Shown: positions 1 through 12,500 of the stretch, one piece after another
Layout: the number at the start of each line of letters is the position of its first letter
How positions within the stretch are numbered: the stretch's first letter is position 1
Program-made: the position numbers and the translations under genes
Notes under the pieces: model-generated
The model's input: only the letters and a program-made list of their open reading frames with translations
Databases searched by the model: none
What the model was told of the DNA's origin: nothing
NCBI RefSeq assembly: GCF_014323605.1
Contig: NZ_SCMB01000002.1
Location: forward strand, 1-64,000
DNA length: 64,000 nt
Direction: 5' to 3'
Source: Lactobacillus kimbladii
GTDB taxonomy: Bacteria; Bacillota; Bacilli; Lactobacillales; Lactobacillaceae

Positions 1-2801
1 TCTGCCTGATCTATATCTGCTATAGCTTGACTTAAAACTTCTTTAAGGTCATTTTGAACTGAAGAAGATAATTTATCGTATGCATTTTGTATTCGCTTCT
101 TGGCCGCTTCAGCCATCGAACTAATATAAGCCTTTTGCGCAGTCTTATTAGCTTCTAAATCACCTGATCCTCCAGTAATTTCCAAGCCTTTTTCAACTGG
201 TCGAACTCCAGAATCAATTGCATCTGGACTGTACCCTACAAAGTTAGCATTAGGAGTTAATTCAATTTTGTCTTCCTTACTTAGATTTGCTAAAACATCT
301 GACGGGATTCTAACTTCAAAGGATCCGTCAGTATTAATTTTAGATGTAAATACACTTGGTAACTCTTTGATATTATCACCAACGTCACCACGAAAAGTAT
401 CATTAGTATTGACATAGGGCTTTAAAGTTTTATCCTCTTGAATTATTCCATTATATTTTGGATTACTAGAAATATACTTAGCAATTATATAACCATCTGT
501 ACCTTTTGAAAAGTACTTATAAAAAGCATTTTCTTTACTTGGTCCGTCGTCAGATCCGTTATAATTTTTGACTCTACCTTTAATGGATTTTGAGCCATCT
601 TCATTTTGTACAACCACTAAGCTATCAGTGTCTATATCCAAATACCCACTTGGATTAGCAGGAACGAATTTAACATAATTGTAACTAGCTGAATCCTTGG
701 TACTCAAAGCGGTTTCAAAAGCTGTTTTCATAATCTTATCAAGCAAATTATTTCCTGGACTTGCTACAGCAGCTTTTGCAGCATCCAGAAAAGCGCTAAA
801 TCTATCATCATTGAAAATTTCCTTTAATTCAGGGTCATTTTCAATTTCCGCTAATTGCTCTTTAGTCAATACTTTGCTACCATCAAGCATTTCCATATTG
901 TTAACCGAAACGCCTGTACCTGATTTCTGCATTTGTAAAACATGAAATGGTGGTAGTGTAAACTTAGTTCCTGTGATAGTTTGTAGCTCTTGACGAACAT
1001 TAGTAACAGTAATGCGATTATTACCTATAATACTTGTATCATAATTTTGATTATTATGAGCATCTAAAACAAATGAACTTGGATTATCAACTTTAAATGT
1101 GCCACCTTTAACATCTAGTAAAGTTATGGCACCACTACCTGCTTTTTTACCTAAACTAATATTAAAGCCACCATTTTCAACTTCAGCTGAACCGGTAATA
1201 TAAACTAATGTTCCTGAATAATCACCCATATCATTACCAACAATATTCAGTTCAGCTTTTGGACTAATGGTAAGACTACCATTATTATAAAATAAATTCC
1301 CAGTTTTCCTATCAGTGATATTACCATTTGTATTAATATTTACTTGTCCATTTTGTAAAATATTAAATGTAGACGCTGGAGCACTTAAGTATATAGCTCT
1401 AGACTTACCGCTATTTCTTACACCTTGATACGGTCGAACAGCATCAATACCAATATTAATATTCAGTGTACCTGATACTGATACATTGCCATTACCCTCC
1501 ATGTAAATTGCACTAAATGGATAACCCCATTCGCCAGTATCACTGTTACCATCATAATCTTGAACAGGGTTAAGTGTTACTGTAGCATTCCTATTAATCT
1601 TTACAGAGTTACCATTACCTTTCATTTCGATAATAGAACCACCGTACGTAGATCCAACAAAATTGCCATCTAAAAATTCTATACTATCATTAGTTCTCCC
1701 ACTTGCAAATTCAAATAATTGTTGATCATGACGGTTTGGCCATTTAGCTGTATGTGCTTCATTATTTCCAGTGAAACGAATATGTGTATTACTTCCAGCA
1801 TATATCATTTGTGAACCATTAAATATACAGTCTTTAAAGGTGATCGTAGACTGATATGATCCACTAATGTTTTCAGTACTCCAAACACCGTAATAGTCAC
1901 CACTAATTAAATTCAAGTTTTGATAAACCACATTTGCATTTGTGCCTGATTTTTGTTTCGGTGAAAAGCCAGTGAAATTCAGGGTACATTTAGAGTTTCC
2001 ATTAGATCTAATTATTAAGTCTCTTCCTGGAACATCGAATGTGTTGTTTCCATTATTAGATGGGGCACTAATATCATTCATTATAAGAATTTCATTGATA
2101 TCTTTGTTATACAATGCATTTTGAAAATCATTCCAATTATAAGCTTTAAAAGATAAGCCGTTACTTGCATCCTTTACAAAACTACTTTTATCTTTTACAT
2201 CTGTAATTTTATCAGCTTCAGTGGTTTGATTATCGCTAGAGACAGTACCATCAACCGGTTTAATCTCACTATCATGAGAACTTTCTGGCAACTTGCTATC
2301 ATTTGAAGTATTAGTTTCTGAGGCAACGTTAGTATCATTAACATCTTCATTATTTGAATCGGTTTCTGAATGGTTAACAGAAACAGTTTGATCCGAGCCT
2401 TTCACAGCCTTTTTTGTCTGATCTTTGACTGTTTCAGAATCTTTTACATCATCCCTATCTTTCAAAAATGATGCCAAACCTGAGAAAGTAGACAATTTAG
2501 CGCTTTTTTCAGACTTTTTATTCTGTTTACCACTTTTATCAGATTCAGAAGTCAGCACTTTATTTCCTGATGTAGTTGTATTAGATTCCAAATCATTTGA
2601 TCCAGATTTTGTTTTTGTCTCTACTTGTTGTGATGGCTCAACAACATCAGCCTTTACAGTCTTGCTGCCTAATCCGAAAAAAGTGAAACCTAACAGAACA
2701 GAAGCAGCACCAATAGACAATTTACGAATTGAGAATCGGTCATGTTTTGCCTGCATTTTCATTTTTCTTAGTTGTTCTTTATAGTTATTTTTACCTAGCA
2801 T
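1..2801 (-). CDS. Giant YSIRK-type surface protein, N-terminal 933 aa (cut by window edge)
   Basis: The gene enters from the left edge and only its N-terminal part is visible. The start ATG at 2801 has a strong AAGGAAGG ribosome site. Residues 1-51 form a long signal peptide with the FSIRKLSIGAASVLLG motif of YSIRK-type exported proteins. A polar Ser/Asp/Lys linker follows, containing the motif LSTFSGLASFLKD near residue 100. About residues 190-600 are rich in short Asn/Gly/Ile strands (GDYSGTLVYITGSAEVENGG and similar), like the pectate-lyase-like adhesive domain of lactobacillar adhesins. A GYLDID module follows, and the helical repeats begin at the edge (LKEVLSQAIADIDQA). The protein is a clear paralogue of the two giant genes to its right. 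By analogy it should end in SLAP repeats, but this is not visible. Its role is inferred to be adhesion at the cell surface. Confidence 0.9.
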   Translation of the reverse strand, partial: MLGKNNYKEQLRKMKMQAKHDRFSIRKLSIGAASVLLGFTFFGLGSKTVKADVVEPSQQVETKTKSGSNDLESNTTTSGNKVLTSESDKSGKQNKKSEKSAKLSTFSGLASFLKDRDDVKDSETVKDQTKKAVKGSDQTVSVNHSETDSNNEDVNDTNVASETNTSNDSKLPESSHDSEIKPVDGTVSSDNQTTEADKITDVKDKSSFVKDASNGLSFKAYNWNDFQNALYNKDINEILIMNDISAPSNNGNNTFDVPGRDLIIRSNGNSKCTLNFTGFSPKQKSGTNANVVYQNLNLISGDYYGVWSTENISGSYQSTITFKDCIFNGSQMIYAGSNTHIRFTGNNEAHTAKWPNRHDQQLFEFASGRTNDSIEFLDGNFVGSTYGGSIIEMKGNGNSVKINRNATVTLNPVQDYDGNSDTGEWGYPFSAIYMEGNGNVSVSGTLNINIGIDAVRPYQGVRNSGKSRAIYLSAPASTFNILQNGQVNINTNGNITDRKTGNLFYNNGSLTISPKAELNIVGNDMGDYSGTLVYITGSAEVENGGFNISLGKKAGSGAITLLDVKGGTFKVDNPSSFVLDAHNNQNYDTSIIGNNRITVTNVRQELQTITGTKFTLPPFHVLQMQKSGTGVSVNNMEMLDGSKVLTKEQLAEIENDPELKEIFNDDRFSAFLDAAKAAVASPGNNLLDKIMKTAFETALSTKDSASYNYVKFVPANPSGYLDIDTDSLVVVQNEDGSKSIKGRVKNYNGSDDGPSKENAFYKYFSKGTDGYIIAKYISSNPKYNGIIQEDKTLKPYVNTNDTFRGDVGDNIKELPSVFTSKINTDGSFEVRIPSDVLANLSKEDKIELTPNANFVGYSPDAIDSGVRPVEKGLEITGGSGDLEANKTAQKAYISSMAEAAKKRIQNAYDKLSSSVQNDLKEVLSQAIADIDQA

Positions 2802-2837
2802 GAGTTTTCCTTCCTTGAAAATTTAATTACATTCTAA

Positions 2838-2866
2838 ATTCTATAACTATAGTTATTTTTTGTCAA
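2838..2866 (-). promoter_or_regulatory. Promoter of the left giant surface-protein gene
   Basis: On the minus strand TTGACA (2866-2861) and TAGAAT (2843-2838) are separated by 17 bases, close to a perfect vegetative promoter. It lies about 37 bases upstream of the start codon. The same box sequences and spacing precede the other two giant genes. Confidence 0.8.
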
Positions 2867-3476
2867 TATAGCTTTGGAAACAAATTATTTTCTACAAATA
2901 AGTGTTATTTTAAAATTTAATTTTAAACTTAAAAGATAAAAATGTAAATTTGTATCTAATGCTTTTGATTTAGGATTAAAATAAAAACAACTCAATAGTT
3001 GTAAATTTAACTTTTTATTTTATAAATTAATATTTGTTATATTTATAATAAAATATAGTACTTGCTTTTAAAATTAAAATAACATAAAATTTAATAATAA
3101 TATAAAACTGATATATTAATCTTATATTTTTAATGTTATTTAAAATGATATTTTCTAACAAAATCTATATTCGAATATTTTATTAATTTTATATATAAAA
3201 ATAGTATCACCTAAATGACACTATTCATGAAATTTACTATTTAGTCCTTTTTTTGAGACTAAATTATCTAAAAGTTTCTCTCTTTATAAATCTCTAATTA
3301 TCAATAGAGATCTGATTTGCATAGGTTTTGATACTTTATGTCCCTTCATTGTTTTTATATTTAAAAGATCTCCGATTCAGCTAAAGCTCAATATAATTTT
3401 GATAGATTGTAACTCTCAAATTTGATTTTTTTAAATTAGCTAATCAAACTAATGTCTTAATTAAAAATTTTAGGAG
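2867..3476. other. AT-rich intergenic region without recognised genes
   Basis: About 600 bases of very AT-rich DNA lie between two giant surface-protein genes. I find no ORF with a ribosome site. Two modest inverted repeats are visible, ATTTAGTC...GACTAAAT (about 3239-3266) and AATAGT...ACTATT (about 3202-3228). Neither is followed by a clear T-run. Confidence 0.5.
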
Positions 3477-3477
3477 C

Positions 3478-3513
3478 AAAAAGACCTCAAATTTATTCTA
3501 AATTTGAGGTCTT
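3478..3513 (-). terminator. Rho-independent terminator of the 3,393-aa surface-protein gene
   Basis: A perfect 15-bp stem (3481-3495 with 3499-3513, core GACCTCAAATTTA) has a 3-base loop and is followed on the minus strand by a T-run. It sits about 40 bases past the stop codon at 3553. Confidence 0.9.
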
Positions 3514-3552
3514 CCGTGTTTTACCAACTAGTCAATTTTAAAGATTAACTAC

Positions 3553-6500
3553 CTAAAAGTTTGCCTTCTTAATATATTTACCATTTGCTATGACATAGAA
3601 TTTCTTATGACCAATTTTAATAGGATTACCATAAGTCTTAACAACTTTATGTTTACGCAAAACTCTTTTACCTAAACGATGACCATACTTATTGTATATA
3701 TAGGCATTATGTTTCAGCTTTAATTTCTCGGCATCAATATTGCCGCTATTTACAAGCAATCCATCTGTTAAAACGTAATAGGTTTTACCACTAATAGTTT
3801 TCTTACCAACTGTTTTAATTTCTGAACCCGAGTTGATAATTAACTTATTAGCACGTTTACCACTTTCATCATATAGATAAGCATTATGCATTAGTTTCTT
3901 AGTCGTAGTCTCAACAGGTTGAACTGCAGTATTAATAGTTTCTGCAGCAACTTCTTCACCCGCTGATCCCATAGCAGTTACTAATTTTACATTTCCTGCT
4001 TTGACATAGCGGTTCTTCGCGATAGTGAAGTATCTTTTACCGCGAATCTTAACGACTCCACCGAATGTATTAAGCTGTTGACCCTTTTTGTAAACTCCTG
4101 TCTTCTTAACCCGCTTGCCAAGCTGGTTATAAACATACGCATTGTGAGTCAATTTTTGCTTAGTGGCCTGACCATTTGTTGCAGCAACATAATACTTTTT
4201 GTTATTATTATGTGTGTCAACTAGTACATAGTATTCACGTCCTGCAATAGTAACCGTACCGTAAGTTGAAAGAATTGAGCCGGCACCAAGTGTAACTTTG
4301 TTAGCACGTTTGCCAGAATCATCATATAGATAAGCATTATGCATTAAGGTTACATTAGTACTTTCGCCTAAATCGTTTGGCGCATCATTTGTGCCGTTTT
4401 CTTTATCAGTAGTTGGTTGCTCAGCTGGATTAACAGGGTTAGCAGGACTAGATGAAGTGCTACTGTTATCAGCGGAATTAGAATTGTCACCACCGCTATT
4501 CGAATTATCATTATTGCCATTGTTATTGTTGTTGGCACTATCTTTAATAATTTTATCAATGACAGCTGAATCTGAAGATGCCTTATTAATTGCTTCAATA
4601 CCATCGTCACGCTTGCCGTCAATATCAGTTAAAGTATTATTTTGATTAATCTTTTCCTGAGCATCAGCTAAAATACGATCGATTTCAGTCTTAATCTTGG
4701 CTTTTTCATCGTCAGTATAATTATCACCGTTTTCATGCTTTACCCTATTATTATCAATTTTCTTCTTAGCATTAGTAGCAGCATCTGAGACAGCAGCTTT
4801 GGCAATTTCCCGTATTCCAGTTATTCTATTATTCGAAACTTCATCGTAAGAATTACCAGATATATATTTATACTTGTCATGCTCACTATTAGTTGCATAA
4901 ATCCATGCAGAATCACCAAAGTATTTCTGGTTCTGGGCAACGGCTCCTTTGTATTCAGTCTCAATATCCATATTAGCAGAACTCTTAACTGTGTACAATG
5001 CTTGCTGCATTAACTGATCAATTGCCTGTCTCGTCATATCAATATCGTGGTTTATCTGATTGGCAATACTTTCATACGATGCATCGGCATGAGCATCCTG
5101 AGTAAGCACAGTATTGACACTTCCATGAATACCATCAAGTCTATTTTTGAAATGATCTCTATCTTGAGGAAGTAGACTATCTATATCATTAAGCGTATCC
5201 TTTGCTTTTTTGAACATATCATTAACTCGTTCTTTGCCCATCAGTTCATTATAAGCATTGATTCCGTTGCTATACGATTGAGTTGTAGAGTCGATATTAG
5301 TTGAATGCTTAATGGCAGCAATTGCTTCACGTATAGTTTGAATATTGCTTTGATAATCAGGATTAGCTTTTTGCTCTTCCGTTAGCCCATTATATCCGGC
5401 TTCTAATCCTGTTATTTCATTTCCAGCTCCATTTAAAGCATTTGCTTGATTATATTTGAACCAGTCAGACGTATTTTGATAAGTATCAGTTAGCTTAGTA
5501 CCGATTTGATTTTCAGCAGTCGGAATTTTGGTGATATCAGTTTGTTGCTCTATGCTTGCTTTTTCAGTTGCATATAAATCATCAACTATCTTGTTTAATG
5601 TTTTCTTTTGAGCAGCAGTTAGTTGAGATGAGCCAATAATATTGTGAGTTGTTGAATATTTTCTTTGTAAAATATCCTCTGCCTTTGCTTTGACAGCAGC
5701 AAGATCAGTATCTTTTTCAACATCAGTAAATCCAGGAACGTGACTGCCAGAATCGCTATCAGAATATCCTTGGGTTGCATTGTTGACAATTTGATCAACG
5801 TCCTTTTTGATGTCATCAGTAGAACGATCATTTCCATTCTTATCCGTTGTTGGAACTGCGTTAATCTTTGCCTTGCTTTGATCGTAAATATCTTGAATCT
5901 TCTGCTTTTGCTTTTGTAAATCAGAGTTTACTAAACCAGAATCTTCAAGCTTTTTGTCAGCTTCGGCTTTTTGCTCAAGAAGATTATTAATAGCATTTTG
6001 CTTAATTTGATATATTTTTTCTTTATCTTTGGCAGTCTGGTATAGCTGGTCAATTCCAGTTTCACCTAAATTGATTGAGTGTCCTTCGCTATCGAGCCCC
6101 TTTTCAATGTTTTGCAGTTTTTGTTTAGCATTTTCGAGATCTGTTGTTGTCGGACTACTTGGTAAAGCAAGTTTACTAATTTCATCCTTGGTCTTTTGAA
6201 GCAACTGATTGAGTTGATCTTCTAAGTCAGCCTTTTGCTGATCAGTTAAATCGCTGGCAACTTGGCTAATACTGCCCTTATCTTTGACATACTTATCAAT
6301 AGCCGCAATTTGCTTATTCTTTTCACTTAGTAAATTGGCTGGAATACCTGCTTGATCTATAGCGGCCTCACCAGCTTTTTCAACTTGACCTAAGTCTGCA
6401 TTATCATCGGCACCATATAAGTCGCTAACAGCTTTTTGCATTGCATCACTTATTGCAGCTTCATTTTGGCTTATTTCGTTTGGATCAAGTCCTGAACTTG

Positions 6501-9500
6501 GCAATTTTGCCTTAGTAGCTTCAGCATATTCTTTCAGAGTATTAATTTGCTTGTTCTTTTCTTCGAATCGCTGAGTTAAGCCAGTAATTGCATCATTACC
6601 AGCTTGCGCTGCTTGATTCATTGCACTATTGGCGTCAGTCGCATTGTTTTGAGCAGCTTGAACATTTTGGGCAGCTTTATCACGTTCTGACTTAATACGC
6701 TCTCTCATCTGATCCGCCAGATTAGGATTATCCTTGGCAATCTTATCTGCAGCTTCATTTGCCTTATTAACTGCATCTTGCAATTTAGTTAACGCGTTAT
6801 TGACTGACTCTGCCTTGACAATTTCATTATTAACTTTATCCAAATCAGCATTATTCTGACCTTTAACATCAGATAATTGATCCTGAGTGGTAGCAGAATT
6901 AATTCTGGTTTCACCAGACTGCCGAATTTGATCAATTTTATTCTTCAAATCATTATATTGGTCTTGACCTAATTTCTTATCAGCTAAGTCTTGATCAATT
7001 TGCTGTTGTAATTTATTAGTTGAATTATCAAAATCATTTTTAGCAGAAGTCTTAGCATTCGTGATTTTTTCATCATTTGCTGTATCAACAATTGCTTTAA
7101 TCGCTTTATCACCCTCATCTTGAGCTTTTTGGACATCATCTTGATTTTGAGCTTTATCAATATTCTCTTTGGCCTTATCCCGCTCGCTCTCAATTGTAGA
7201 TTTATCTTTAGCATCACCACCAATTGAAGTTTGGGCTTTATCATCTAAAGCAGATTTTGCCTTATTTTTAGCCGCCTGCAGTTTAGCATCAGCCAAAGCC
7301 TGGTAAATATTGCTTAGACCGGTATTCTTTTCTGTATCAATATTTTCAGATAGAGCGCCACTGACGTTTGCAACAGCATGATTATAAGCATCTTGTGCTT
7401 GTTGTTTAAACTTACCCAGCTGATCAGAGGTTAAATCACTTAAACCATTTATTTCTGGTAGAACACCGGTATCAGTTGAGCCTTTCCCAAGAGCTTTATC
7501 AAGTTCTTTAATTGCTTGATCTCTTTGGTTACGGATATCATCAGCATCACTCTTACTTGCATTAGTAACTACGTTACTAATTCCCTGTAAGGTATTATTT
7601 TTGATTTTCTCAACTGTAGCGCTATCATTAGCCGCGCCAATATCTTTAATGCCTAAATCAGCCACTGCAAAAACTGCATTTTGGTCTCGTGAATCACGTA
7701 GTTTAGCTCGAGCCGCGTATGCTGTATTTTTAATCAAATCGGTGGCAACAACTTTATCACTAGCTAACTTGGCAGCAGATTCAATGTTATTAATTTTATT
7801 TAATGCATCTTGATAAATTCCAGTTAGTTGTTCTTTATTTGTGGCTGCGTCAATTTTACTATTTGCATCCGTTGGGATTGACTCAAGCTGACTAATTGCA
7901 TCATTAAATTGTTTCTTTACTTCATTTCTTTGGTCTTCCGACAATTTGCTATAAATGTCATTTAAGCGATTCTTGGCACTGATAGCAGCATTGGCAATAC
8001 TATTTTTTGTATCAGTTTTAGATGTATTAAAACCATTACCTGCAGCTTCTGCAGCGTCAATAGCAGATTCACCATTTTTCTCAGCTGTATTAGCATCTGA
8101 AACTGCAGCTGTAGAATCAACTACGGATTTTGCATTATCACGTGCAGAAGTAATATTATTAATAGCTGTTGTCTTGGCATCGTTAGTGATATCTGACGAA
8201 TTATTGATTCGGTCAATCGCTTTTTGAGCATAATCATCAAGCTTTTGTTTATTAAGGATCTTATTAACATTTATGTCACTAATCACATTGTCAATTAATG
8301 ACTTACCATTCTGGACGATAGCATTAAGTTGCTCATTAGTAGTTGTGTTTTTATTATTGATACCAGTAACGCCAATATCATAAGTAGCATCTACTTTGGC
8401 ACGCAAGTCAGCTTTGTTGGCACTTGTAATCTGGTCCATATTGCCAATTTGTTCTTTTACTTTATTGCGCTCATCCATTAGGGCTGCTAAAGCTTGGTCT
8501 TTTGCAGATTGCAAGTTTGCTGCAGTTTGAATGCTGGCTAAATCGTTTTGACCTTTAGTTAACGCTGCGTCTACATCATTTTTACTTGCGCCTTGAATAG
8601 CAGCTTGAGCTTGATTGAAAGCACTTGCAATCTGATTATAGTAGTCATTCTTTTCCGTTACGCCCAAATTAGGGTCATTAGTAATCTGACTATTTACAGA
8701 ATCGCGCGCACCTCTTAATTTTTCGATTGCAGCTTGACGCTGTTTCGTTAAAGCCTGAGCCTCGAGATCAGGCGAAAGAGAATTAATAACAGAATTAATA
8801 GCATCAATTCCCTTCTGCGCATCAGCATTAATATCGGTTACTGTATGGTCATTATTAATAGCTTGGATTGCTTGATCATAACCGTCATCGATTTGATCTC
8901 GTTTAGCTTGTACTGTTGCCGGATCAAGTTGTTCATTTTTTTGCGCATTTGCAAGAACATCTTTAGCATTAGCTTTGGCCTGTTGCAATTTACTAATTGC
9001 TTGCGCTTTAGTAGCTGTAATTTGGGCAGCGCCTAAATCTTTAAGAATATTGTTTTGACCCTCTTGTTTGGCCGAAGTAATATCAGAAACATTTTGAGCC
9101 GAAGCAATTTTTGCCTTTGCAGCCTGGGCATCTTGATCAATTTGGTCTTCATAATACTTTTTATTTGAAGGACTGAGTTGACTATCAGCAATGCTTTCAA
9201 TTTTAGCCTTTGCATCATTAACAGCTGTATCTACATCTTGAGTTGCATTTGTTCTAGCTTCTTCTACCTCCTTATTTGCAGTACCTTGGGCATCGCTAAC
9301 AATATTGTCTATACTGTTTTTAGCGTTAGTTACAGTTTCAGCGATTTTAGAACTATCGACCTTGTTTAAAGTATCTATACTGTCAGTAACTACCTTGCTG
9401 ATTTGATCATGATATGCTTTCTTTTGTTCAGCAGTCAGATTGCTTGTCTGGTCAATTTGTTTATCAGCATTAGTTTGCTCTTGTCTAATCTGCTTGATAG

Positions 9501-12500
9501 AATCAGCCAAGGAATTGTTACGCTCACCTTTAGCTTTAGCTGAAGCCAGTAAGTTGTTCAAGGCAGCAATACCATCATTACGCGCTGAATCAATTGCAGT
9601 TAAACTATCTGCTTGGTCAATGCGCTGGTTATAACCAAGAGGAGTTGTTGAATTATTGAGCAGTTTCTGTGCAGCCGCCACGCTATCATCAATATCATTT
9701 GCAGACAAGCCAGGCAAGCTACGCAGTTGGCTTTCAAGATCGTTTTCAGCTTTAGCAAGCTTGATCTTGGAAAGTTGTCTTAAAATTGACCGCTTGGTTG
9801 ACTCCTCGGTTGTCGAAACAGCAGCAGAGTCACTGGCTTGATCAATATTAGTCAAACCATCAGCTACTGTTTTCTCAATTTCAGAGTTTGAAGGGATGCC
9901 TAGCGAATTTTCAGTAGTGGTTGCATAGCCCATAATTTCCGCTTTTGCCGCATTTTGATCAAAAATAGTTTGCGTAGCTGCTTCTCTTTGCTTGATGGCA
10001 GTGTTATCAGAAGTGCCGTAAATCGATTTTTGCTCATCATACTTAGCACTTCCTGGTTTAGCAGTTGCAACTTGGGCAGCCTGATCAATTGCGTCTAATA
10101 GAGGAACCTGCTGATCTGAACTAATGCCTGAGTTCTGCACTCGCTCTTTGGCAGCCGCAGCTGCAGCAATAATTTTACTTGCTTCTTGGTCAGCATTTAT
10201 ATCCTTAATAGACTCCTTACCCTTGGAACCATCGGGATCATCACCAGTGATAATATTGTGAACTGCTTTATTATAAGAATCCCTTATTTCTGCAGTCTTA
10301 TCGGCATGGTTGTTAATTTCATCTTGAGCGACTGCCTGTAAGTCTTTCAATGCCTGAATTGTTTTGTTAACTTTATCAATTATATCTTGAGCTTCTTTTT
10401 GGTGCCCATCTACTGATACTTGGTCAAGGTCTCTTTCAATATCACCTTCCGGTTGAGCGATAGCCTGAGCGCGCGCCAGACGTTTAGGTAAATTAACTAC
10501 TTCGTCCTTTTCTTCTTTACTCAAGTTAGGATCGCTTGAAAGCTTGTAAGCATCGACATAGACTTGATCAATTTTTTGTTTAAGATCAGTTTCAATGCTC
10601 TCCTTATAGCCATAAGCTGCTTGATCAATCGCATTAATACCATTCTTCTCTGCTTCTGAAATACCTTTATCAGTTTGAAAAGCTTTCACAGTATTTATAG
10701 CTTTATCACGTGCAGCATTAATTGCATCTACCATTGTAGGGAATCTCTTTGACTGCAATGTGGCTTCATTATTTAAATTCGTTATTGCGCTATCGCGAGA
10801 CGACTCGATAGTTGAAGAATTTTGCGCCTGACTTACGATATTCTTAATTGCATCAAGGGCAGCATTCTTACGATTGTTAACCTCGGTTAAAGTATTTGCA
10901 CTTGAAGCATAAACCGAAGTTTTTTCATTATCGGCATTAATTGTTTTGGATGCAGCAGACGCAACTTTATCTAACTGTTCATTAAAGTCTTTAACTTGAG
11001 CTTCAGATAGGTTATTAGGTCTATGAATTTTCGCATCACTAATTGCGTCAGTAATTGCCTTAGCAGCTTGATCTTGTGCATCAGACAAAGTTAAAATATC
11101 TAAGTTTTTAATTATTGGGCGACGTCCGATAGCTACACTAGACGGATCATAACTAACAAAATTAGCATTTGGAGTTAATTCTATAGAGTAGCCTTTATCA
11201 AATCTGATCGTTTGATCGGCTGGAATAGTAAAACTAAATGAACCATCATCATTTACAATTGCTGCAAATTGTGTTGGTAAAGGGCTCAAAGAACTGTTGC
11301 TTGAATCTCTTATGGTGTCTTTTGTTTGCAAATATGGGTTGTCAATTAAATTCTTGCCATTTTGATCCTTTGGTGTCCATGCAGTTTTTACACCCATACT
11401 ATCAATTAAGTTGGCTATAATATATGCTTTAGTGGCAACTGGTAAAATCAAACTAAACGGATTTTTCAAATTTTCTGGATCTGAATCTGGTCCATCAGTA
11501 GCAGAATTATAATTAATTACGCTACCTGCCTCACCGGAAATTGTTTGCGAGCCATCATCATTTCTAGTGATTTTGACCTTACCAGGATCAATATCCAAAA
11601 AGCCGCTTGGATTGGCTGGAATGAAACTAATGTTGTTATACCCAAAATTATTGCTATTATTGAATGCTTTTTGAATAATATCCGAAAAGATTTGATCGTA
11701 AGTCCAACCGTTTTTAATACCATCAGCTAACGAATTTTGAACATCTGCTGGCAATTTATCAAGTGAAATATGAGCTTTTGCTGCCTGTGCTTTGATTTCT
11801 GCCAATTTATCTGCTGTTAGCTTTTTTTGACCATTAAGCAACTCAATATTATCGACTGCAATTGTATTGTCAGTTTTCCTAACAGTTAAAAGGTGAAATG
11901 GTGGCAATGTTACTTTACCAACCCCAGTTTGCGTTGAGCTCAAATCAAACTGCTGCCGCACATTTGTTAAGGTAATCGGCATGGTGCCGATAATACTCGT
12001 AGCAGGATTGGTATTGCCCTGGACATTCAAAATTAATGAGGTAGGATTATTAACAAATAACTTTCCGCCTTGCACATCTACCAAAAGTATTTGGCCATTA
12101 CCGCCATCTACGTATCTACCATTTGGACCTGGCGTTCCAAGAATGATGTTAAAACCACCGTTTTCAATATTGGCCGTACCCCTAATTAGGACTAAAGTGC
12201 CAGAATAGTCGCCCATATTTGAGCCATTAATGTTTAACGATCCTCGCGGCAGAATGTTAAAATTACCACCATCATAAATCAGGTTTCTGTTGCCCCAGTT
12301 ATTAGCTATATCACCATTAGTGGTAATATTGACTTTCGCATCACTATTAATATTAAAAACAGAGTTGCCATCATTAATCAGGATTGCACTGGATTGATCG
12401 TTGTCATTTGTACCATTATAGTGATCACTACCAACTATGATGTTTAATTCACCATTAACATTCACGGCTTCATTATTACCTAACATGGCGATAGCTAAAG

